Positions 48,980 through 57,202 of a DNA stretch of 57,202 nucleotides are shown piece after piece. A program made the translations under genes and the position numbers. The DNA is from Phycisphaerae bacterium. Lineage in GTDB: Bacteria > Planctomycetota > Phycisphaerae > UBA1845. The DNA is taken from contig JAUIEW010000004.1 of assembly GCA_030429365.1 (NCBI GenBank), forward strand, positions 1 to 57,202, read 5' to 3'. The notes below the pieces were generated by a model. It was not told where the DNA came from. It saw only the letters and a list, made by a program, of their open reading frames with translations, and made no database searches. Position 1 is the stretch's first letter. Each line of letters starts with the position of its first letter.

Positions 48980-51070
48980 ATGTCATCAAACCGGAAAACG
49001 CGCACCATGAGCAAACGATCCACCCCACGCCGCAAGGAGGCTGGCGGACTTTCGTATCGCATGCCCAAGCTCTGGAATTGCTGGGGATACGATGGGCCAA
49101 CCGCATCCGCTGGGCGCGAATGCACGGTTGAACCCAAGCACTACTTCACCGCCCTCCTCGATTGGATCAACGGTCAGTCGCATTTGCCGAAACGCATACG
49201 CGGCAAGAGCCTGTCGCAGATTCAACGACGCAAGATTCAGCGCACACAGCGCGGCGGGGATTGGATCAGAACGTCGGTCGCGTATGGCATGCTGATCCGA
49301 GCCGCAACCGCGTGGGACCATGACGGTGATGGCAAGTTGGACGCGCGCCCGTTTCACGACATGGGTTCATTCTGCAAGACGATCCTGCTGCTACCGCACA
49401 TCAAACGCCTCGGCGCCGACGCCCTGTACCTGCTGCCCGTCTGCAAAGCCAGCAACGCCTACCGCAAGGGCGAACTCGGCTGCCCTTATGCAACACAGGC
49501 TTTCCTTCAACTCGATCCATCGCAAAATGACGGAACGCTCGGGCCGCTTATCGGCGACATCAACGAACAATTTCACCTTCTCGTTGAATGTGCCCATCGC
49601 CTGGGAATTCGCGTTCTGATCGACTTCGCTCCGCGCACCGTCGCCCGCGATCACGTGTGGGTGCTCGATCACCCCGAATGGTTCTATTGGATCGACCGCC
49701 GGTTCGACAAACGTTTCGCCGCGCCGTACATCGACAACGTGCAATACCAAAACCCAAGCGCCCAAACGCTCGGCGATATTTACAACACGCCAGCCGTCAA
49801 CCGCCATCTCAAGAGATTCCGCTTCGATCCAAGCAAAACGCATCCCGAGAAGTGGCAACGTTTCGTCGCACAAGAAAAAGCGCGTCCCCGCACGGGCGTC
49901 ATCAGCCGCATCGCCAAGACGTTCGGCGTCACCACCACCCCCGGCTACACCGATGTCATCAACGACCCGCAACCGCCATGGTCCGACGTCACCTACCTGC
50001 GACTTTATGGCGACCACCCAACGGCGTCGGCGAAGTTCCTGCGCGACCCCCAAAGTCAGCCGCCCTACATGCACTTTGACGTCGCCAAATCCAGCATATT
50101 TCAAGGGGTCAAACCGCACCGCCTGCTTTGGAACAAGCTGGCCAACATCATCCCGTTCTATCAGAAGTTCGGCATCGACGGCGCCCGCATCGACATGGCC
50201 CACGCCCTCCCGCGCGAACTCGAAGCCCGCATTTTAGGGAAACCGCGTGAGCGCGATCCGGATTTCTGCTTCATCGCCGAAGACCTCGGCACCGACAACC
50301 ATGCCAAGGCGAAAGAGACGGGTTATAACCTGATGATCGGGCCCAGTTGGTGGATGCAGCCGCGGGCGCACGAAGGCATGCTGCACGAAATGGTCGAAAA
50401 AATCGCGCCGCTTAAGATTCCCGTGTTCGCGTCGGCAGAGTCACCCGACACGCCGCGCGCTGTGACGCGTCATGGCAAGCGCAAGTACGCCAGGCAGATG
50501 ACCGTCATCAACTGCCTGCTGCCCAACAGCGTCCCCATGATCAACAGCGGCGCGGAAGTCTACGAACGCCAACCGCATAACCTCGGCCTCGACGCCAAGC
50601 CGAAAGATCAATTCGCCCTGCCCAAAAGCGACCCGTATTACGGCAAACTGGCGTTCTTCGACAAAGCCATCCAGCACTGGACCAATCAGGGCGCTGACGA
50701 AATGTGCGCCACGATCGCAGCGGCCACCGCGCTTCGCGAGCGGTTTATCAAAGCGCTGACCAACCCCAAAGCGAGGCTTAACCCCGTCGTCAAAGGCAAC
50801 GCCAAGAGCATTTTGGCCCTTGGATACAGACTCAATTGGACCGGCACAGCGCTGCTCGTCATCGCCAACCTTGACTACAAGCGATCCCTCCGCACAGCGC
50901 TTTCGGGACTCGGAGCGCTTCGCACACCTTGCGAGCTGCTCATGCACCTCGCGGCGAAACCGCCAACGATCGCGATGAAACGATCGACGATCACAGCGAA
51001 ACTCGCACCAGGCGAATGCGCCGTCATCCACCTGAAAGGCAAGTCAACCAAACGCACCCGATCCAACTGA
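48980..51070 (+). CDS. GH13 alpha-amylase-family glycosidase/transglycosidase-like protein
   Basis: LGADALYLLPV, RVLIDFAPRTVARDH, FGIDGARIDMAHALP (region II), FCFIAEDLG (region III). Confidence 0.8.
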   Translation: MSSNRKTRTMSKRSTPRRKEAGGLSYRMPKLWNCWGYDGPTASAGRECTVEPKHYFTALLDWINGQSHLPKRIRGKSLSQIQRRKIQRTQRGGDWIRTSVAYGMLIRAATAWDHDGDGKLDARPFHDMGSFCKTILLLPHIKRLGADALYLLPVCKASNAYRKGELGCPYATQAFLQLDPSQNDGTLGPLIGDINEQFHLLVECAHRLGIRVLIDFAPRTVARDHVWVLDHPEWFYWIDRRFDKRFAAPYIDNVQYQNPSAQTLGDIYNTPAVNRHLKRFRFDPSKTHPEKWQRFVAQEKARPRTGVISRIAKTFGVTTTPGYTDVINDPQPPWSDVTYLRLYGDHPTASAKFLRDPQSQPPYMHFDVAKSSIFQGVKPHRLLWNKLANIIPFYQKFGIDGARIDMAHALPRELEARILGKPRERDPDFCFIAEDLGTDNHAKAKETGYNLMIGPSWWMQPRAHEGMLHEMVEKIAPLKIPVFASAESPDTPRAVTRHGKRKYARQMTVINCLLPNSVPMINSGAEVYERQPHNLGLDAKPKDQFALPKSDPYYGKLAFFDKAIQHWTNQGADEMCATIAAATALRERFIKALTNPKARLNPVVKGNAKSILALGYRLNWTGTALLVIANLDYKRSLRTALSGLGALRTPCELLMHLAAKPPTIAMKRSTITAKLAPGECAVIHLKGKSTKRTRSN

Positions 51071-51077
51071 GCGCGGG

Positions 51078-53930
51078 CTATTCGTCGGTCATATCCACTT
51101 CGATCTTCAGCGCCGATTGCTTGCTGCTTCGTTCGCCAAAGTGAATGTACCCAACCGGATGCGCCCCACTCGGCGCTTTTGGCAGCGAACCATCGAGTTG
51201 ATACTTCACGTCGATGGGCACATGCGGTACGAAATCGATCTTCGTCGAATCGCCTCGGGTCACTTCCAATCCAACCGCGTCCGCGAGCATGTGATCGATT
51301 TTGACGGTGATCGGCGTCTTGCGTTGATCGTCGGAAACGGCGAACGCACCCGTGATCTTAAGCTTCAAACTGCTGCCCGATTTCGGTTTGGACACGGTGG
51401 CCGAGTACAAGTTGTCGCTGAAACCCGCATCGAGAAGATTCTTGCCGTTCGAATCTTCAACCGCCACCGCAATATCCGTCGTTTCCGCGTAATCCTTGAA
51501 CGACATTTCCAGGTTGATGCGCACCGCATCAAATTCGTCGCCCAGTTCAATATCGTATGTCAGTACATCCTTGAGACCCTTGAACGTATCTTCGGTCGTC
51601 TTGCGGAATCCTTCGATTCGACCGCTGGCCGACGCGAACAACGGCGTATCGAATTCATTCGTCACCGTGACCGTCCCCTTGGTGCCCGAAGCCCACTTCG
51701 TGATCGGGTTCTCTGACGCATGCAAACCGAAGAATCGCACGTCCAAGTCGTAGGGCCACGACTTGTCGGGGCGGTCGGCCACCACGTCCAATTCCCAGAC
51801 ACCCGGCATCAACTCATCATCCACCGTCCAGATCAGCTCGCGTTTGCCTTCTGCTGAATTCAAATGATAACTGCGTTTGCGGCTCTGATGCCCGTTGGGG
51901 TCAAAGATGCGCTCGATCGACGCCTTGGACGCTTCACCCTTGGGCGCCGACAAGGTCACGACCATCGCGCTCGCCCCAGGTGGAACGGAAACGAAATGCC
52001 GATCCGGCGCCCATCCATGAACGACCTGCTTCTCAAAATGCAACGAGTGATCTGTCTTGGCACTGACACGATGTGGCACCACAATCGTATTGAGCATACG
52101 GAACGCAACCTGCTCACCCCACAGTGCATCGACAGCCGCCACGTAAACGCCGGGCTCGGTCAACTCGTCAGCCACATAGTCCACGAACACCGTCGCTGAC
52201 TGAACGCTTCGCAGGTACACGCTTTCCTGACGCAAACGGCACCACGGGCTACCCGACCGCAACGTGAACTTGCGCGTGAACGAGGTCTTCGTCGAACCAT
52301 CGATGCCCGGTGCGAAGATCGGCTTAATCGTGAAGACTTGCGGTTCGTCCTTCGGGAAATACGTGCTGCGCCAATAAGCCGCCGACGATGTTCCCTCGTA
52401 CGCGCTGGGACATGGCGTTGAAACGTCATAACCGATGATGGGGTCGTCATTGGCGGCGTTGGCCAGCTTGGCAAGTTGCTTCGCGGCGTGGGTCGCGTTG
52501 GGCAAACCGAATCCAAAATCGAGCGCCGTTGCGTTCTTGAGTGGCAGGCACGAGTCGCACAGGGCGCGCTTCACGTCACACGATCGGATCGTCGCTTTGG
52601 AGTCGGCGTTGAGCGTGTGACTGATCATCAGGGCGCAAAGTCCCGACGCGTACGGGCTGGCCATGCTGGTGCCTGCCCAGTAATCGCCCCGCATCGTCCA
52701 GCGAGGCACCGTCGAGGTGGACCAACCCGGGGTGGCGATGTCCGGCTTGGCTGTGTCACCTCCGCGCGACGTAAACACCGTCGGAATGGGACCATTAATA
52801 TCATACCCCTGCACATCGCGGGCGGAGTCCGGCGCCAACAGCGCCCCGACCGTGATCGCTGCCGCCGAAGCAGCTGGCGTCCCGACCGTCGACAAGCCTG
52901 GCCCGATATTTCCAGCCGACGTGCAGAAAATCAGATCCGGGTACTTGTGCAGAATGTCATCCATGAACGTATCGATCGCCGAACGTCCTTCGATCGTGGA
53001 TGCCACCCCGTACGACAAATTGCACACGACCGGCACGCCATGTTCGTGCGAGTACCGCGCCGCATACTCCATCGCCTTCTTCTTCGCATCGGTCGTGCTG
53101 ATGCCGCCGATCGCGTTGTTGCCGATCTTCAAACTGATGATCTTCGCGCCCGGGGCGACGCCGTTGAATCCATCCTGCCCGTTGATCTTATAGCCAGCCG
53201 CAATGCCTGCGACGTGCGTGCCATGTGCACCGTCGTCGTAATGCAACACGATCTTGCTCTTGTTCAAGAAGATGTTCACCGCGAATGACAACGGCACGAT
53301 CTGCTTTTCGGGTGTTGGGCGCGACAGCGTGAACGAGTCGTAAGCCAGCTTGTAATTCTGGATCGGAACCTCGTCGGCGAAACTGCGATCGTGATTGGTG
53401 TCGACGTAGCAGATCGCCTGATCGTCGCCTTCGTTGGGCATCGCCGAAACGAGAATGCCGAACTTGTCGTCGGTGCTACCATTGTCATCGAGGTCCGGGA
53501 TCGACGCGTTCACAAAGTCCTTTTCATCGAGACTGCCAAACCAGAAACGCCGCTCATCTTTTTGACCCGCCCAGTTCTTCGGAAGGGCATACTTGATCGC
53601 AGCGCCCTCGTCTTCGAAGTTCACGATCGAACCGCCGTCTTCGTCGCGGCGGACAATGTGCAACTCGATGTCGCCCTCACCGCTGAAATCCTGAACGTCG
53701 ACAACTTTGACTGCACCGTCCGGTGTGTGGGTCAAGCCGGGAATCGAGGGGTCCACCCCCGTGTCCAGAACGGCGATGACCACGCCGCGACCATCATCGT
53801 TGGGATGACTGGCAAGGAACTCGTTGACGCCGCATGTGTCGAGCGAAAGCTGCGTCCAGGATTCCGGCCCGCGAGCCTGTGCAATGGCAACCGCAGCCAC
53901 CAGCGTGAATACACCCAATGACAAACGCAT
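51078..53930 (-). CDS. S8 subtilisin-family serine peptidase, tripeptidyl-peptidase-II-like
   Basis: VVIAVLDTGVDPSIPGL (Asp), HGTHVAGIAAG (His), YWAGTSMASPYASGLCALM (Ser); signal peptide MRLSLGVFTLVAAVAIAQA. Confidence 0.88.
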   Translation of the reverse strand: MRLSLGVFTLVAAVAIAQARGPESWTQLSLDTCGVNEFLASHPNDDGRGVVIAVLDTGVDPSIPGLTHTPDGAVKVVDVQDFSGEGDIELHIVRRDEDGGSIVNFEDEGAAIKYALPKNWAGQKDERRFWFGSLDEKDFVNASIPDLDDNGSTDDKFGILVSAMPNEGDDQAICYVDTNHDRSFADEVPIQNYKLAYDSFTLSRPTPEKQIVPLSFAVNIFLNKSKIVLHYDDGAHGTHVAGIAAGYKINGQDGFNGVAPGAKIISLKIGNNAIGGISTTDAKKKAMEYAARYSHEHGVPVVCNLSYGVASTIEGRSAIDTFMDDILHKYPDLIFCTSAGNIGPGLSTVGTPAASAAAITVGALLAPDSARDVQGYDINGPIPTVFTSRGGDTAKPDIATPGWSTSTVPRWTMRGDYWAGTSMASPYASGLCALMISHTLNADSKATIRSCDVKRALCDSCLPLKNATALDFGFGLPNATHAAKQLAKLANAANDDPIIGYDVSTPCPSAYEGTSSAAYWRSTYFPKDEPQVFTIKPIFAPGIDGSTKTSFTRKFTLRSGSPWCRLRQESVYLRSVQSATVFVDYVADELTEPGVYVAAVDALWGEQVAFRMLNTIVVPHRVSAKTDHSLHFEKQVVHGWAPDRHFVSVPPGASAMVVTLSAPKGEASKASIERIFDPNGHQSRKRSYHLNSAEGKRELIWTVDDELMPGVWELDVVADRPDKSWPYDLDVRFFGLHASENPITKWASGTKGTVTVTNEFDTPLFASASGRIEGFRKTTEDTFKGLKDVLTYDIELGDEFDAVRINLEMSFKDYAETTDIAVAVEDSNGKNLLDAGFSDNLYSATVSKPKSGSSLKLKITGAFAVSDDQRKTPITVKIDHMLADAVGLEVTRGDSTKIDFVPHVPIDVKYQLDGSLPKAPSGAHPVGYIHFGERSSKQSALKIEVDMTDE

Positions 53931-54023
53931 TTTATTTCCTCCTCCAAGGGATTGAATTGCTGAATCCAGAGACTGTAACCCCGATGGGCCAATCGTTTCA
54001 ACGGGCCCGCGACAACCCCTTAC

Positions 54024-54054
54024 AAAAAAAGCCCGCAGACCGGAGCCTGCGGGC
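54024..54054 (-). terminator. Rho-independent terminator downstream of sppA (minus strand)
   Basis: Minus-strand TGCCCGCAGGCTCCGGTCTGCGGGC followed by TTTTTTT. Confidence 0.8.
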
Positions 54055-54129
54055 ATCTGATTTATATCGGTTTTGACCGCTGATCCAGGAGTCAGTCGAA
54101 AGACCCCCAAACCGCGCGACTGTACCGCA

Positions 54130-55968
54130 CTACTTCATTCGCACGACCCAATCGCCGGCCGGCATCAAAGCGATGTTCTCTTCGTGGAGGATCTGCAATT
54201 TCGTCAGTGCCGTTCCCAAAGCGGCTGCCCGCTGCGGATCGAGCGAACTGAGCATTGGGAGCACCATGTCCATCAACGGCGAGCCGGAGTTGAACAGTCC
54301 CTGCTTGGGAGTGAGCGAAACGCTCACGTTTTCACTTTCCTTACCACCCAGTTCATCGCCGAAAATCTCAAAGATGTTCTTCGGGCGCGGCAAGACTTTC
54401 AACTCATAGTCACCCAGGCTGGCCAGGTCTGCCGCCGACTCGATCGCATCGCGCATCGATCCCAACTCATCGACCAGACCGAGTTCAAGCGCCTGCTTAC
54501 CGGTGAACACGCGCCCACCGGCCATCTCGTCAATCGGCTTGGTCAACTTGCTGCCGCGATGCTCGGTGATGTGGCCTTTGAAGATTCCATAGACCTCTTC
54601 CATCCAGCTGACGATGCGTTGGCGTTCATCGTCGTTCCAGGCGCGGGCGGTGCTCATGATCCCAGCCTGCTTTCCACGCTGATATGGATGCCAGTGGATA
54701 CCCATCGAGTCCCACATGCCGGTGGTCACGACCTTACCGCCAACAACGCCGATCGACGCGGTGATCGTCATCGGATCGGCAATGATCTTGTCAGCCCCGC
54801 ACGAGACGTAGTAGCCGCCACTGGCTGCGACGTTGCCCATCGACACCACCAACGGTTTGCCAGCCGCTTTCACCCGCATCGCTGCGTCGTAGATGATCTC
54901 GCTCGCCAGCGCCGATCCACCGGGCGAATCCACGCGGAGGACGACAGCCTTCACGGAATCGTCGGCTGTCGCTTTATCGAGCGCCTTGCGAATGCTCGTG
55001 CTCTTGGCACCACTGCTTCCACCGAACGGGCTGACCTCGTCCTGCCCCGTGCTGATCGCACCTTCAACGTAAACGATTGCGATTGACGGATCTTTGGATT
55101 CCTTCTCGCCCGACATGAGGTCGCCGATCATCTGGAAGATGGCGAATGGGTTGTTGAAATCGATGTCGGGTCCGGACTTCTTGCCGAAACCGTGGACGAA
55201 TTTGAGATCGTCGCCATAGCGCTTTTTCAACTCAGCGACCAGATCCTGACGATGCTGCACGGAATCGATCAACCCGAGTTCCAGCGCCTTCTCTGCGGTG
55301 TACGGTGCGTTGTCGATGATCTTCTTGACCTTCGCGGTGTCGCCGTTGAAGCGCGAGTCGGCGATGTTCTTGACCATGCCGTCGTACAAACCGTCGAGCA
55401 GCCAGTTCATGTTGGCTTCAGCCGCTTCGCTTGGTCCGTTGCGTGAAAGTGTTTCGCCGGCGCTCTTGTAGTCGCCGATGTGAACGATGTCGGGTTCGAC
55501 GTGAATCTTGCCAAGCATGTCGCGGAGGTACAGGCCTTCGGTGTAGAAACCGAGCAGCCAAACGTCACCAGTCGGCGTGACACTGAGGTGCTTTGCAGCC
55601 GACGCGAGGGTGTACATGCCGGTTTGGAGCGAATCGACGTGGACGTAGACCGGTTTGCCACAGGTCTGCATGGCCTCGCGAAGTTCTTCCAACTGACCGA
55701 AACCCATGCCCGGCGCGCCGACGGTCATCAAAATCGCTTTGATCGAATCGTCGTCACCGGCTTTGTGAAAGCGCTCGATCAGACCCTTGAGCGTTTCCGG
55801 CTGATTGCCAAACGCAAATCCCATGTCGCCCATTGGGCGCTCAATCAGCGGGCCGTTCAGGTGGAAGACCGCCACCTTGCTGGTTTCCACGCCAGCCAGC
55901 GCCGACGACGCCACGAAGGTCGCGGCCAAGCACGCCGTCACTGCTATTTTACGAAATGAAAATCTCAT
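54130..55968 (-). CDS. sppA: signal peptide peptidase SppA, 67K type
   Basis: VDSPGGSALASEIIYDA, VSMGNVAASGGYYVSCGADKIIADP, VTASIGVVGG-like ITASIGVVGGKV. Confidence 0.9.
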   Translation of the reverse strand: MRFSFRKIAVTACLAATFVASSALAGVETSKVAVFHLNGPLIERPMGDMGFAFGNQPETLKGLIERFHKAGDDDSIKAILMTVGAPGMGFGQLEELREAMQTCGKPVYVHVDSLQTGMYTLASAAKHLSVTPTGDVWLLGFYTEGLYLRDMLGKIHVEPDIVHIGDYKSAGETLSRNGPSEAAEANMNWLLDGLYDGMVKNIADSRFNGDTAKVKKIIDNAPYTAEKALELGLIDSVQHRQDLVAELKKRYGDDLKFVHGFGKKSGPDIDFNNPFAIFQMIGDLMSGEKESKDPSIAIVYVEGAISTGQDEVSPFGGSSGAKSTSIRKALDKATADDSVKAVVLRVDSPGGSALASEIIYDAAMRVKAAGKPLVVSMGNVAASGGYYVSCGADKIIADPMTITASIGVVGGKVVTTGMWDSMGIHWHPYQRGKQAGIMSTARAWNDDERQRIVSWMEEVYGIFKGHITEHRGSKLTKPIDEMAGGRVFTGKQALELGLVDELGSMRDAIESAADLASLGDYELKVLPRPKNIFEIFGDELGGKESENVSVSLTPKQGLFNSGSPLMDMVLPMLSSLDPQRAAALGTALTKLQILHEENIALMPAGDWVVRMK

Positions 55969-56081
55969 CGAATTGCCTCCTTCAGCAAATGAAGTGCATA
56001 GGTATTCAAGACCACCGGCCACCAACTGCCCAGCCCACATACGTCACTAAGAACTGCCTCAATTCCGTTGCGGCGTCCAGC

Positions 56082-56107
56082 GTGCCACGGGCTGCTCGCC
56101 AGCCAGT
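56082..56107. repeat. palindromic REP-like element, family C copy 2
   Basis: GTGCCACGGGCTGCTCGCCAGCCAGT, one mismatch to copy at 23240. Confidence 0.6.
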
Positions 56108-56297
56108 AACCACCGAAAGCGTCACGTCATAGACGTATCAGGATCGCCCCGGAACACCATGCAGTCTACAGCGCTTTCGGAAGAAATGCCCCAGCAGAAG
56201 CATCCAAATGACAATTATCCACACGCGCCGACCACATCAAACGGCCCGACAAACGCATGCAAAAACCGACATAATGCGGAGAGATGAAGCACGGGTG

Positions 56298-56328
56298 CCC
56301 CGCCCTTGAGCGAAGCGGAAGGGTGGGG
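56298..56328. repeat. hairpin, possible terminator or REP-like element (family D)
   Basis: CCCCGCCCTT-GAGCGAAGCGG-AAGGGTGGGG. Confidence 0.5.
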
Positions 56329-56404
56329 GACTGAAGATATGCAAGGTGCGCCACGGCTCAAAAAACACGACGAAGCAGAACACAAACCCAAGTGCCAACA
56401 AGCG

Positions 56405-57202
56405 TCACGGAATAAACGCCATCTGGAAGAATCCGAAGTCACGAAGATCAACATCGGCATCCGAATCCAGATCAAGACAAGCGCAGCCGACACCCAACGC
56501 CGCACCCGGACTGGTCAGGCAACCGTCAAGAATCACATGATCGTCAAGGTCGGCATCGCCATCGGCATCGCAATCGCCAAGCACAAACTCGTAGGCGCCC
56601 ATGTCAACAATCGGCGAAGCGCCCACACCCGTGTCAGGCGTCGTGACGTCGTCCACAAACCGCGCATGGCCATCCAAATCAGTCAGCGCGCCGATTGGCA
56701 CTGCCGAGTTGTCACCAGCATCGATCGCCGGCGAACCCGGCAGCAGTCTCAGATTATCGTCTTCGGTCCCGGCGATGTTATCTGGCCCATTGGAATCGAC
56801 GAAGCGAGGATCGACAGAGGTTACGCCGGGCCCACCGAGTTCTTCAACAATACACTTCACAAAATTCCCTATGGTGCTCGCCGATTGAGTCGGGTAGTTG
56901 TCCCAAAAGATGCAATTGGTCGCATTAAACGACTCGAATGAACCAGAGCCAATCGCTCCCGCATGCGACCCCAACGTGCCCGTGCTGATATTTCCTGCAA
57001 ATGAGCAGTTGATCATCGTTGGAATACAATTGTTGAAGTACAAACCACCGCCATTGGTCGACTCGTACCAAGTCGCCATGTTGCCGCTTAGCACACTGTT
57101 TTCCAGAAGCAGCGATCCGGAATCACAATGTATTGCCCCACCCGACTGGGACATGTTGCCTAAAAACTGACATCGATTCACATAAGCATCGCACTCGTCA
57201 CA
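56405..57202 (-). CDS. parallel beta-helix surface protein with dockerin-like C-terminus (5' end beyond window)
   Basis: CQFLGNMSQSGGAIHCDSGSLLLENSVLSGN; LLPGSPAIDAGDNSAV; GDCDADGDADLDDHVILDGCL...LDLDSDADVDLRDF; reading frame stays open to the window edge. Confidence 0.75.
   Translation of the reverse strand, partial: CDECDAYVNRCQFLGNMSQSGGAIHCDSGSLLLENSVLSGNMATWYESTNGGGLYFNNCIPTMINCSFAGNISTGTLGSHAGAIGSGSFESFNATNCIFWDNYPTQSASTIGNFVKCIVEELGGPGVTSVDPRFVDSNGPDNIAGTEDDNLRLLPGSPAIDAGDNSAVPIGALTDLDGHARFVDDVTTPDTGVGASPIVDMGAYEFVLGDCDADGDADLDDHVILDGCLTSPGAALGVGCACLDLDSDADVDLRDFGFFQMAFIP

Noticed and set aside
49391-50203. 270-aa minus-strand ORF
   Set aside because: Antisense to the GH13-like gene; composition typical of a shadow ORF
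52476-53288. 270-aa plus-strand ORF
   Set aside because: Antisense to the S8 peptidase gene; Arg-rich with no recognisable motif
54073-55086. 337-aa plus-strand ORF
   Set aside because: Fully antisense to sppA, which has clear catalytic motifs; composition (His/Arg/Asp-rich) is typical of a shadow ORF

Overview
This 57.2 kb window looks like a planctomycete (Phycisphaerae-like) chromosome segment. That placement rests on the DCN-x-N-x-IPD-x-C surface-protein repeats, dockerin-like C-termini and general gene content; it is inference, not measured phylogeny. The left ~4 kb is accessory DNA: an unknown 345-aa protein, a small HTH/excisionase-like gene overlapping a tyrosine recombinase, then the 3' end of a tRNA-Ser(CGA). 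The rest is mostly core genome. It includes pepD-like, trpF, an M2-type metallopeptidase, tadA, paired GTPases, a large secreted endonuclease/phosphatase-Ig-dockerin protein, psd-pssA, murA, prmC, tRNA-His, an aminomuconate-type RidA/ALDH pair, HD-GYP, an H-NOX-like protein plus hybrid histidine kinase, asd, a full F-type ATP synthase operon, a LuxR-type regulator, an orphan Clp-N protein, a GH13-like protein, a tripeptidyl-peptidase-II-like subtilase, SppA and an edge-truncated beta-helix protein. Points most worth a second look: the H-NOX-like/kinase pair with its upstream repeats, the long AtpA insertion, REP-like palindromes in three gaps of the atp operon and elsewhere, signalling proteins with altered catalytic residues, and the uncharacterised tRNA-Ser element cargo. 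No CRISPR array or clear defence system was seen. All family calls come from reading motifs by eye; no searches were run.
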